This document shows positions 8,802 to 15,637 of a stretch of DNA of 44,248 nt, in pieces. The translations under genes were made by a program, and so were the position numbers. Below the pieces are notes generated by a model. That model was not told the DNA's origin and made no database searches. It was given only the letters and a program-made list of their open reading frames with translations. Positions within the stretch are counted from its first letter, which is position 1. Every line of letters begins with the position of its first letter. Origin of the DNA: Bryobacteraceae bacterium (GTDB lineage Bacteria; Acidobacteriota; Terriglobia; Bryobacterales; Bryobacteraceae); assembly GCA_019187195.1 (NCBI GenBank), contig JABAQT010000061.1:1447-45694 (forward strand), written 5' to 3'.

Positions 8802-9944
8802 ATGCGCAAGCCCTTCCCCGGAGCCGCGGCGATCGCCGCGCTGGCGGTTCTCTCTTCCTGCTCCTCGCCGCGGCCGGAACCCGCCAGAACCGTGAAGATC
8901 CGGAAACAGCCATTTGGACAGACGAGGAACGGAGAGCCCGTGGAACTGTATACGCTCACCAACAGCAACGGCGTGGAAACCTCCATTACAAATTACGGAG
9001 GCCGGGTGGTGACTCTGAAGGTCCCGGATCGCGCCGGCAAGTTCGCCGACGTCGTTCTGGGCTTCGACTCCCTGGACCCCTACCTCGGCAACAGCCCTTA
9101 CTTCGGCGCGCTCATCGGCCGTTACGGCAACCGCATCGGCAAAGCGAGGTTCACTCTCGACGGTAAGGAATATAAACTGGCCGCGAACAACGGACCGAAC
9201 GCGCTGCACGGTGGAGTCGTGGGCTTCGACAAGGTGCTGTGGAAGGGGGAGGAGGGCACGGGCGAAGAGCCGTCACTCAAACTGACGTACCTTTCGAAGG
9301 ACGGTGAGGAGGGCTATCCCGGCAACCTCTCCGTAACCGTTGTCTACACGCTGACGGACAGGAACGAGTTGAGAATTGACTACGAGGCCGCGACGGATCA
9401 GGACACGGTTCTGAACCTGACCAATCATTCTTATTTCAATCTCGCCGGGGAAGGCGTGGGAGACATCCTCGGCCACGAGATCATGATCAATGCGGACCGG
9501 TTTACTCCCATTGATTCCGGACTGATTCCCACCGGCGAGTTGAAACCGGTCAAGGGGACTCCCTTCGACTTCACAAAATCCACCGCCATCGGCGCGCGCA
9601 TCAATGACAGAGACCAGCAAATACAGTTCGGAAAAGGCTACGACCACAACTTCGTCCTCAATGGCGGCGGCGGGCTGACGCTCGCCGCGCGCGTCGTGGA
9701 ACCGCATTCCGGACGCATCATGGAAGTGCTCACCACCCAGCCGGGCGTGCAGTTTTACACGGGAAACTTTCTGGACGGCTCCGTGAAAGGCAAGGGCGGG
9801 AAAGCCTACCCGTACCGTTCGGCCTTCTGTCTCGAAACCCAACACTTCCCCGATTCGCCGAATAAGCCCGGCTTTCCATCGGTGGTATTGAAGCCGGGAG
9901 AGAAATTCACCTCAACCACCGTATACCGGTTCACGGCGCAGTAG
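8802..9944 (+). CDS. galM: Galactose mutarotase (aldose 1-epimerase), lipoprotein form
   Basis: A 380-residue aldose 1-epimerase that interconverts the alpha and beta anomers of galactose. It begins with a lipoprotein signal peptide (lipobox LSSC at about residues 18-21), which puts it in the periplasm or at the outer membrane, unlike the cytoplasmic E. coli enzyme. The catalytic residues are seen in NALHGG (His), NLTNHSYFNLAGEG (His) and CLETQHFPDSPN (Glu base). It is 10 bases downstream of galT and surely co-transcribed. Exported mutarotases occur in polysaccharide-degrading soil bacteria. A GC hairpin follows the gene. Confidence 0.93.
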   Translation: MRKPFPGAAAIAALAVLSSCSSPRPEPARTVKIRKQPFGQTRNGEPVELYTLTNSNGVETSITNYGGRVVTLKVPDRAGKFADVVLGFDSLDPYLGNSPYFGALIGRYGNRIGKARFTLDGKEYKLAANNGPNALHGGVVGFDKVLWKGEEGTGEEPSLKLTYLSKDGEEGYPGNLSVTVVYTLTDRNELRIDYEAATDQDTVLNLTNHSYFNLAGEGVGDILGHEIMINADRFTPIDSGLIPTGELKPVKGTPFDFTKSTAIGARINDRDQQIQFGKGYDHNFVLNGGGGLTLAARVVEPHSGRIMEVLTTQPGVQFYTGNFLDGSVKGKGGKAYPYRSAFCLETQHFPDSPNKPGFPSVVLKPGEKFTSTTVYRFTAQ

Positions 9945-9974
9945 ATAGGCACGCAGGGCTTGCGGACTGAATAA

Positions 9975-10002
9975 CCCCGGGACGGCTTGAATCCTCCCGG
10001 GG
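9975..10002. terminator. GC hairpin between convergent galM and small gene
   Basis: CCCCGGGA (9975-9982) and TCCCGGGG (9995-10002) form a perfect 8-bp stem with a 12-nt loop, located between the stop of galM (+) and the stop of the small gene (-). There is no T-tract on either side, so it is either a factor-assisted bidirectional terminator or an mRNA 3'-end stabiliser. Confidence 0.5.
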
Positions 10003-10017
10003 CATCAGCAATCGAGG

Positions 10018-10206
10018 CTATCCCCCCAACGCGTCGCATTCCCCGGTTCCGGCCATGTCTTCTATCTTGGAACCGTGGCTGTCGATGTGTTGCGGAATTG
10101 TCATCCTCATGCAGACCAGGCATTCCGTATCAGTACAGTCTTCCGCATGTGCCGCAATAGGATGTTCCGAGGCTTCCGGGATCACGGAATCGCTTCGAGA
10201 GAGCAT
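10018..10206 (-). CDS. 62-residue cysteine-containing small protein, function unknown
   Basis: This short gene is supported by its signals rather than by homology. A Shine-Dalgarno sequence AAAGGAG (10221-10215) lies 8 nt before the ATG at 10206, and a TATAAT box lies just upstream. A longer in-frame reading (to 10314) passes through that promoter and is not favoured. The peptide has four cysteines (24, 29, 32, 57; the cluster CTDTECLVC) and four histidines (15, 20, 40, 44), is acidic overall, and ends in Gly-Gly. There is no signal peptide or membrane segment. A small metal-binding protein or a modified-peptide precursor are possibilities; neither is shown. It converges on galM and is divergent from the VWA gene. 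Confidence 0.68.
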   Translation of the reverse strand: MLSRSDSVIPEASEHPIAAHAEDCTDTECLVCMRMTIPQHIDSHGSKIEDMAGTGECDALGG

Positions 10207-10228
10207 TCTGTGTGCTCCTTTCGTGCTC

Positions 10229-10256
10229 ATTATAAGGTAGCCCCACGGATTTCCAA
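10229..10256 (-). promoter_or_regulatory. Promoter of the 62-residue small gene
   Basis: Minus-strand -10 box TATAAT (10229-10234, perfect consensus) with a -35-like TTGGAA (10251-10256) at a 16-bp spacing. The predicted transcription start (about 10222) puts the AAAGGAG ribosome binding site at the very beginning of the mRNA. The direction and placement fit the small gene and not the divergent VWA gene. Confidence 0.65.
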
Positions 10257-10331
10257 GCGAAAAAACAGCGTCGGCCGGGAGGAAGGAAACGCTCCCCGTC
10301 CCAGGCGCGTCCAAACCCGCAGAGTTTCCCG

Positions 10332-11753
10332 ATGGCGCGCAAGAATTGCCTGTTGCCGTTTTTTCTGGCGGCTGGTTTACTCACGGCCGCTCCGGACGAC
10401 ACAGCGGTCTTCAAGAGCGACGTGGCGCTGGTTCGCGTGGACGCCCAGGTGCTCGATCGCGGCAACCGCGCCGTCACCGGGTTGCATGCCGGCGATTTCG
10501 AACTGCGCGACGAAGGGCGCCTTCAAGCCATCCGCAACTTCGCCAGCGAAGAGATGCCCATCGACGTCCTGCTGCTGCTCGATGTGAGCGGAAGCATGCG
10601 TCCTCACGTCGAGCGGATCTCATCGGCGGCGCACCAGGCCCTTCAGGTGCTGGGCGCGGATGACCGGGTGGGAATCATGGTGTTCGACCGCTCGACGCGC
10701 CTCCGGCTCCCGTTCCGCAACAGCCGGGACGATGTCGAGCGGGCGCTCGAAACGCTGCTCCGGCAGGAACATTTCAACGGCGGCACCGATATCACGCGAG
10801 CCATGTTGGACGCGGCCGCCTACGTGCAGCGCTCCGCCCGTGTCGAAGCCCGCCGCGCCATTGTCATCCTGACGGACGATGAAACCGAATTCGGGCGGGA
10901 TGACGAAAGGGTCGAGCGGGCGCTCGTAAAGGCCGATGCCGTCATGAGCGCGCTCATCGCCCCCGACGCCATGCGCTACCGCTATCCCGGAGGCAACTAC
11001 CCCAATGATCCCTATCCCCAGCGGTATCCGCGCCGCGGCGGATGGGGGTCGCCATTCCCCGGAGGCGGCGGACCGCTTGGCGGGGTCATCATCGGCGGTG
11101 GCGGAGGGGGAGGTTATCCGGGAGGCCGCTTCCCTCGAGGAAGAGGGTCGCGCACCCGCTCGGCCGGCACGTCCGAGATCGCTCGCGCGTCCGGTGGCGA
11201 CAGTATGCCGGTGGATGATTCCTACGCGCTCGAGAACACGCTTTCTCGTTTGCGCCAGCGTTATGCCCTATATTTCCTCGTCCCTCCCGGAGCCCAACCG
11301 GGCCAGGAGCGGCATCTCGAGTTGCGGTTGGCCGGCGCGGCCTTTCGCCGCTATCCCGGAGCGGAGATCCGGTTCCGGAGAACCTACTTTGCGCCCGGTA
11401 ATCCGGGCGATCCCGTGACTCCCGAAGATCCGAACCTCGTGACGCAACTTCCACCCGCGGCTCCGGGCGCGGAACCGGCTACGGCTCCGGCGGACACGGC
11501 CACAGAGTCGCCGCGCATGCGGCGAAGGCCGGCCGTCGACGGCTCGAGCGGCAGGGGCCCCAACGTGGACCTCATCGGCAACGCCGGCGCCGGCCAGCCG
11601 TCTTCCGCTCCGGCAACCACCGCCTCGTCCGGCACTCCCGCTACGGACCCGGCGCCTAAGGCTGCTCCTCATCGCGGTTGGCGGCGTATCGATGAACCTG
11701 CTCCCGTCTCGGGGCCGATCGAGCAACCCCAAGCGCCGGCGAAGCCCGAATAG
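10332..11753 (+). CDS. Secreted VWA-domain protein of the acidobacterial type
   Basis: A 473-residue protein with a signal peptide (about 1-20). A short beta region typical of acidobacterial VWA proteins follows (VALVRVDAQVLDRGNRAVTG, then FELRDEGRLQ). The von Willebrand A domain covers about residues 76-215 and has an intact MIDAS: DVSGS, a threonine in GGTD and the aspartate in ILTDDE. A long glycine/proline-rich insert (about 215-275, with runs of glycine) interrupts the domain before YALYFLVPPGAQ. The C-terminal 100 residues are low-complexity Pro/Ala/Ser/Thr. VWA domains bind protein partners through a metal ion; the partner is unknown. The 3' end of the gene is partly duplicated downstream (11780-12000). 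Confidence 0.88.
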   Translation: MARKNCLLPFFLAAGLLTAAPDDTAVFKSDVALVRVDAQVLDRGNRAVTGLHAGDFELRDEGRLQAIRNFASEEMPIDVLLLLDVSGSMRPHVERISSAAHQALQVLGADDRVGIMVFDRSTRLRLPFRNSRDDVERALETLLRQEHFNGGTDITRAMLDAAAYVQRSARVEARRAIVILTDDETEFGRDDERVERALVKADAVMSALIAPDAMRYRYPGGNYPNDPYPQRYPRRGGWGSPFPGGGGPLGGVIIGGGGGGGYPGGRFPRGRGSRTRSAGTSEIARASGGDSMPVDDSYALENTLSRLRQRYALYFLVPPGAQPGQERHLELRLAGAAFRRYPGAEIRFRRTYFAPGNPGDPVTPEDPNLVTQLPPAAPGAEPATAPADTATESPRMRRRPAVDGSSGRGPNVDLIGNAGAGQPSSAPATTASSGTPATDPAPKAAPHRGWRRIDEPAPVSGPIEQPQAPAKPE

Positions 11754-12000
11754 CCCGCTGCTCTGGCTTTTTCCTGAAGCGGACACGGCCACAGAGTCGC
11801 CGCGCATGAGGGGAAGGCCGCGCGTCGACGGCTCGAGCGGCAAGGCTCCGGCAACTTCGGCCTCGTCCGGCACTCCCACCCCGGACCCGGTGCGTAGTGA
11901 CGTATCGATGCGCGCGGATTCCCGTTTCGGGGCCGATCGAGCAACCCCAAGCGCCAGCGAAGCCCGCATCATCCGCTGCCTTTTCTTAGAACCGGCGATG
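11491..12000 (+). repeat. Degenerate tandem duplication of the VWA gene 3' end
   Basis: A segment starting CGGACACGGCCACAGAGTCG at 11491 inside the VWA gene recurs at 11780, 289 bases downstream. The two copies (about 11491-11777 and 11780-12000) share several blocks, including the part encoding VDGSSG and the block GGGGCCGATCGAGCAACCCC. The second copy has lost segments and has many substitutions. The translation of the second copy still gives ADTATESPRM, but no start signal or complete protein is evident. I read it as a decaying duplicate that fills the gap between the VWA gene and the protease gene. Confidence 0.8.
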
Positions 12001-12020
12001 GACTTTTCGAGCAAATCCCG

Positions 12021-12032
12021 CGTAGTACTACG
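12021..12032. promoter_or_regulatory. 12-bp perfect palindrome upstream of the protease gene
   Basis: CGTAGTACTACG reads the same on both strands and ends directly before the GAGGAG ribosome binding site of the protease gene (12031-12036 region). It could be an operator or a small mRNA hairpin that hides the binding site. It shares the core AGTACT with a palindrome before the radical SAM gene. The function is inferred only. Confidence 0.35.
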
Positions 12033-12046
12033 AGGAGCTAAGATCC

Positions 12047-12817
12047 ATGCCCATCCTTCCCAGTTGCATCCGGCGTCCCGCCAGGCCCGTCGCCCGCGAC
12101 TACAGGCCCGCTGGCGCGGAATCCCGCAAAGTAACCGACCGCGATAGCTGGGTCACCCTGGCGCGTGAAAAAGGAATGACGCCCTGGGAGTTGATTCGCT
12201 TCAACTACCCCGGTTTGCCCGCAAATCAGCAGGAGGCCGCCCGCGAGGTGAACTGGTACCTCCAGGAATATGTTGGGTGCACCGTACTCACTGCCGACCA
12301 GAAGAACTATTGCTTCAGCAGTTCCGCCAATCCCGGAACGGTGTGGCTGCCGGGACGGATGAATTCCTCCATCTACCACGCCGTTCCCGTGATGAAGCAG
12401 CCGCAGACCTGGTCCTGCTGGTACACTTCGCTCCAGATGGTGGTGAAATATTGGCGTGACCGCGGACAGGGCGGCGGCCTGATTGATCCCTCCGAAGACC
12501 CCGAAACCCAGAAACTCTACACGGACAACAAAGGCATCGTCGACCGCGAGCGCATAGCCCGCAAACTCGGATTCACCGTCCTCTATGCCTCCCTGACGAA
12601 TGAGGGCATGTGGGACCTGCTGCATGACGGCCCGGTCATCTACGCCGGAGCCTGGCCCGGGCAGTTGAGCGGACACTGGGTGGTGATCGTCGGCATCTCC
12701 GACGATCAGCTTGCCATCAACAACCCCGCAAGCGGCATGCAGACCTGGAACTACAACTATTTCATGAGCCAGTACCTCATCCAAACGGCGGAGCGGCCGC
12801 TGATATACGCGCCCTAG
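12047..12817 (+). CDS. Papain-like cysteine protease with N-terminal LysM-like segment
   Basis: A 256-residue protein preceded by GAGGAG about 10 nt before the ATG. Residues about 25-80 (SWVTLAREKGMTPWELIRFNYPG) resemble a LysM-type peptidoglycan-binding fold. The C-terminal domain (about 105-250) looks like an AvrRpt2/C70- or C39-type papain-like protease: VPVMKQPQTWSCWYTSLQM has the oxyanion Gln and nucleophile Cys, SGHWVVIVGI has the His, and INNPASG has the Asn/Asp. No signal peptide or membrane segment is present, so if it acts outside the cell it needs a dedicated route such as a contact-dependent secretion system. The 3' end overlaps the convergent radical SAM gene by 41 bases. The substrate is unknown; an effector or a peptide-maturation role are both possible. 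Confidence 0.75.
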   Translation: MPILPSCIRRPARPVARDYRPAGAESRKVTDRDSWVTLAREKGMTPWELIRFNYPGLPANQQEAAREVNWYLQEYVGCTVLTADQKNYCFSSSANPGTVWLPGRMNSSIYHAVPVMKQPQTWSCWYTSLQMVVKYWRDRGQGGGLIDPSEDPETQKLYTDNKGIVDRERIARKLGFTVLYASLTNEGMWDLLHDGPVIYAGAWPGQLSGHWVVIVGISDDQLAINNPASGMQTWNYNYFMSQYLIQTAERPLIYAP

Positions 12818-14198
12818 CCGGCGCCGCCTCCTCCGGCTGCGTGCGGAATCCTTCGAGAATCATCTCGAGAAGCGGCAGCATCCGTCCGGCCCGGCGCAGG
12901 CGGATAACCGCGTCCCACAGGGGCTCGAACTTCTTCCAGCCCGCCGCGTAACCCGCATGGCGCAACCGGCCGGCCCATTCCGGCTTCGTGAAGGCGCCGC
13001 GCAGAATATTGCTCCAGCGGTAGAAATCACGGTACGCGCGCCAGTAGCCCGCCTCGAGTTGCCGCGGCGTCATGCGCGCGGGCCGGAAAACGCAGTGTCG
13101 CGTGTCGTGGAGATCCCAGTCGCGGTGCAGCAGGCGGCCTTGCTGTTCCATGCGCTGATAGAGAGCGGTGCCGGGGTAGGGAGTCAGAATGTGGAACGTG
13201 GCGGTCTCGATGCCCTGCCTCACCGCCCATTCCACGGTCCGTTCGAACACGGATTCGTCGTCTCCGTCCATGCCGAACACGAAGCTGCCGTTCACCATCA
13301 CTCCGAGGCCGTGCAGGCGGTCCACGGCGGCTTTGTAGTCGCGGTTCAGATTTTGAAACTTGCGCTGCTCGCTGAGATTGTCCGTGTTCATCGTCTCAAA
13401 TCCCACGAACAGGCTTCGCAATCCGCATTGGACGGCTTTCTCGAGCAGGCCGGGAGCAAGAATGGAGTTCACCGTCCCCGCCGCCTGCCACAACCTCCCC
13501 ATCCCGCGCATGCCGTCAAACAGCGCGGCCGCGAACCGGCGGTTGCCGAACAGATGATCGTCGAGAAAGTAGAGATGGCGTCCCGGAAGCCGCTCGATCT
13601 CCGCCAGGGCGGCGTCAACCGTCTGCGTATAGAACGATCGGCCGCCTTCGAAGAACGCCTCCTTGTAGCAGAAATCGCACACGTGTGGACAGCCGCGTGA
13701 AACCACGATCGAGTTCGGAACAAGGTACAAATGCCGCTTGATGAGGTCGCGGCGCACCGGCGGAACACCCTCCAGCGTGCGGACCGATGACTGGTAGCGC
13801 GCGGCGGGACGCCGCGAGGCGAAATCCTCGAGGAAGCGCGGCCATGTATCCTCGCCCGGACCGAGAAAGATTGCGTCGGCGTGCGCGGCGGCTTCGCCGG
13901 GCAGTGACGTCACATGCAACCCGCCAAGAACCACGAAACTCCCCTTGCCGCGGTAGTGATCGGCAATCTCATAGGCGCGCCGCGCGCTTGTAATGTAGAC
14001 CTGGATGACCACCAGGTCGGGACGGTCGTCGAGGCGGAGCCGCTCGACATGCTCATCGGTGAGTGTGACGCGCGCATGCGGGGGCAGATAGGCGGCAAGA
14101 GTGGCAAGCCCGAGCGGGGGGAAGAGGGAGTACTTGATGGGACGGAAGAAGGGAGAGGAGGCCTCGGTGAGGGCGGGGAGGATGAACTTGACGTGCAT
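12777..14198 (-). CDS. B12-binding-domain radical SAM protein
   Basis: A 473-residue enzyme. Residues about 1-130 form a cobalamin-binding-type Rossmann domain (FPPLGLATLAAYLP, VVLGGLHVTSLP, DAIFLGPGEDTWP). The radical SAM core begins at about 165 with SRGCPHVCDFCY, where C170, C174 and C177 (CxxxCxxC) bind the 4Fe-4S cluster. The later segments GMDGDDESVFE and ILTPYPGT and the C-terminal helical part match the DUF4070 group found near hopanoid, pigment and lipid genes. Family members do B12-dependent methylation or ring-forming chemistry; the substrate here is unknown. It is the last gene in the direction of the dab operon and converges with the protease gene. The second membrane gene reads 289 bases into its start in another frame. 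Confidence 0.85.
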   Translation of the reverse strand: MHVKFILPALTEASSPFFRPIKYSLFPPLGLATLAAYLPPHARVTLTDEHVERLRLDDRPDLVVIQVYITSARRAYEIADHYRGKGSFVVLGGLHVTSLPGEAAAHADAIFLGPGEDTWPRFLEDFASRRPAARYQSSVRTLEGVPPVRRDLIKRHLYLVPNSIVVSRGCPHVCDFCYKEAFFEGGRSFYTQTVDAALAEIERLPGRHLYFLDDHLFGNRRFAAALFDGMRGMGRLWQAAGTVNSILAPGLLEKAVQCGLRSLFVGFETMNTDNLSEQRKFQNLNRDYKAAVDRLHGLGVMVNGSFVFGMDGDDESVFERTVEWAVRQGIETATFHILTPYPGTALYQRMEQQGRLLHRDWDLHDTRHCVFRPARMTPRQLEAGYWRAYRDFYRWSNILRGAFTKPEWAGRLRHAGYAAGWKKFEPLWDAVIRLRRAGRMLPLLEMILEGFRTQPEEAAPARARISAAAPPFG

Positions 14199-15637
14199 GG
14201 GGTCATGATGACAGGGTCCACCCCTATTTGTAAAGTACTTTTTGTTAAAAAGTTATCGCCGCCCCCCCCTTCCTCCCCCGCTCCCCGCGCGTTTTCCACT
14301 CCTTCCCTCCCTCCAGGACGCTGCGCCACGAACACTCTCGGGAACAGTCCCCCCAACACCACAAACAACACTCCCACCGCCAGAGTCCACCGCTCGCGGG
14401 GCAGCGCGTCGGCCATCACCGTGAACCCCGTGCGCCGCCTGCCCAGAAACAGGCGCGTGAACAACCGGAAAACACTTACCGCGTTCATCGCCGTGGCGAT
14501 GGGAAGCAGCACCCCCGCGAATTGATGCGACACCAGGGTTCCATGGATCAACAGGTCTTCCGAACAGAAGCTCAACGTGCCCGGCATGCCCACCAGCGCC
14601 AATCCGAACAGCGCGAAGAACACCGCCAGCCGCGGCGCGTGTTCGGCCAGGCCCAGGTGCTTCGCCGCCGTCAGGTTTTCCCCGAAACGCACCTCGAGCA
14701 GCCGCAGAATTGCGAAAAGGCCCACCGTCGACACTGTCACCACGAACCAGTGGACCAGCGCTCCAGTGACTCCTTCCGCGGTCCCGCTCTCCAGTCCGGC
14801 GAGGATGGAAGCCGACTGGCTCAACGCGAGAAAGGCCAGCAGGCGGCGCGGCGAATTCTCCGTCAGGGCGAGGATGGCGACGTATAGCGCGGTGGCCATC
14901 GCCAGGTAGGAAAGGACAGGCACAAGGTTGCCCGGCGTAACGGGAAACAGCGGCACAATCACTTTGGCCGCCAGCAGCGCGCCGAAATGGCCGTTCAGCA
15001 GGAGCGCCGTGGGAACCGCGGGACCGCCCTCCGCGGCGTCGGCCACCCAGGCGTGGGCAGGCAGGATCCCTTTGCGGAAGATGATGGCGGCTACCAGGAG
15101 CGCGAACACGGCCATCCCTCCGGGGCTCTTTCCTCTCAACTCATCAATCAACAGCGTCTGGCCGCCCGCCGCAATCAGCGCGGTGGCGCCCGCGAGAGCG
15201 GACGACGACAACAACAGGGCCGCTTTCGGCCGCCTGCCGCCTCCCTCGAACCACCGCGGGATGAAGAAAGGAATAGTGGAGAGAACCCAGGCGGCGAGCA
15301 GGACCATCAGGCTCTCCGCCGTGTAGGCAAGCAGCGTGGCCCCCAGCATGAAAAGAATTCCCGCAATGGCTTCCGGACTGCAATCCCGATGCGGCAGCAC
15401 CAGGATGGCGCCCAGGGTGAGGCACGAGTAGAGCAGCATCAAAGCCTCGTAGAGCGATTCGCCCGAGGGGGCGCCCGCCAGCAGAAATGCGCATGCCGCC
15501 ACCGCGGCCAGCGCCGCCACGAAACCGGTTGCCCGCGCCTGCCGGCGATACACCCCCACCAGGAAAGCCGTAAACCACGGGACCGCGATCGCGGCGGCGC
15601 GCGGCAACAGCGAGCGCGTTATCTCGACGGAAGTCAT
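13910..15637 (-). CDS. NuoM/NuoN-like proton-channel membrane protein, second membrane subunit of the DAB locus (3' end probably frameshifted)
   Basis: The open frame is 575 residues, but only about the first 445-460 are credible. They make a polytopic protein of about 13 hydrophobic helices from the proton-translocating antiporter-like family (PF00361). The core motif is FRKGILPAHAWVADAAEGGPAVPTA, the equivalent of the K...PxHxWLPxA helix in NuoM/NuoN, followed by LLAFLALSQSASIL. After FPRVFVAQR the sequence becomes low-complexity and then Ser/Pro-rich, because it reads the radical SAM gene out of frame. A one-base change in the G8 tract (14262-14269) would end it at 14245 with about 463 residues. 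The start ATG overlaps the stop of the preceding gene by one base (TGATG). With dabA and the NuoL-like gene it probably forms the cation-coupled membrane part of an inorganic-carbon transporter. Confidence 0.78.
   Translation of the reverse strand: MTSVEITRSLLPRAAAIAVPWFTAFLVGVYRRQARATGFVAALAAVAACAFLLAGAPSGESLYEALMLLYSCLTLGAILVLPHRDCSPEAIAGILFMLGATLLAYTAESLMVLLAAWVLSTIPFFIPRWFEGGGRRPKAALLLSSSALAGATALIAAGGQTLLIDELRGKSPGGMAVFALLVAAIIFRKGILPAHAWVADAAEGGPAVPTALLLNGHFGALLAAKVIVPLFPVTPGNLVPVLSYLAMATALYVAILALTENSPRRLLAFLALSQSASILAGLESGTAEGVTGALVHWFVVTVSTVGLFAILRLLEVRFGENLTAAKHLGLAEHAPRLAVFFALFGLALVGMPGTLSFCSEDLLIHGTLVSHQFAGVLLPIATAMNAVSVFRLFTRLFLGRRRTGFTVMADALPRERWTLAVGVLFVVLGGLFPRVFVAQRPGGREGVENARGAGEEGGGGDNFLTKSTLQIGVDPVIMTPCTSSSSSPPSPRPPLPSSVPSSTPSSPRSGLPLLPPICPRMRASHSPMSMSSGSASTTVPTWWSSRSTLQARGAPMRLPITTAARGVSWFLAGCM
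14232..14253. promoter_or_regulatory. Overlapping AT-rich palindromes before the radical SAM gene
   Basis: AAAGTACTTT (14232-14241) is a perfect 10-bp palindrome. It overlaps a 7-bp stem formed by ACTTTTT (14237-14243) and AAAAAGT (14247-14253) around a 3-nt loop. This is the only AT-rich patch in the neighbourhood and lies 34-55 bases before the radical SAM start codon. It may be an operator or promoter element for that gene, or a structure at the end of the dab operon mRNA. Confidence 0.4.
14262..14269. repeat. G8/C8 homopolymer tract at the end of the second membrane gene
   Basis: Eight cytosines on the plus strand (eight guanines in the reading direction of the minus-strand gene) lie where the recognisable protein ends. 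Losing one base would put a TAA at 14245; gaining one would put a TAA at 14253. As given, the frame stays open to 13910. The tract is therefore the likely site of a sequencing error or of slippage. Confidence 0.7.

Noticed and set aside
10207..10314. Upstream extension of the small Cys-containing gene to 98 codons
   Set aside because: The extension runs through the TATAAT box and lacks a ribosome binding site, whereas the ATG at 10206 has an ideal one.
11692..12147. Open frame of 151 codons between the VWA and protease genes
   Set aside because: Its middle part is the translation of the decayed VWA duplicate, and its end overlaps the protease gene in another frame. No ribosome binding site or domain supports it.
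13910..14197. C-terminal 96 residues of the second dab membrane protein as written
   Set aside because: They are an out-of-frame reading of the radical SAM gene, Ser/Pro-rich, and follow a G8 tract. Treated as an artefact of a frameshift rather than a real domain.
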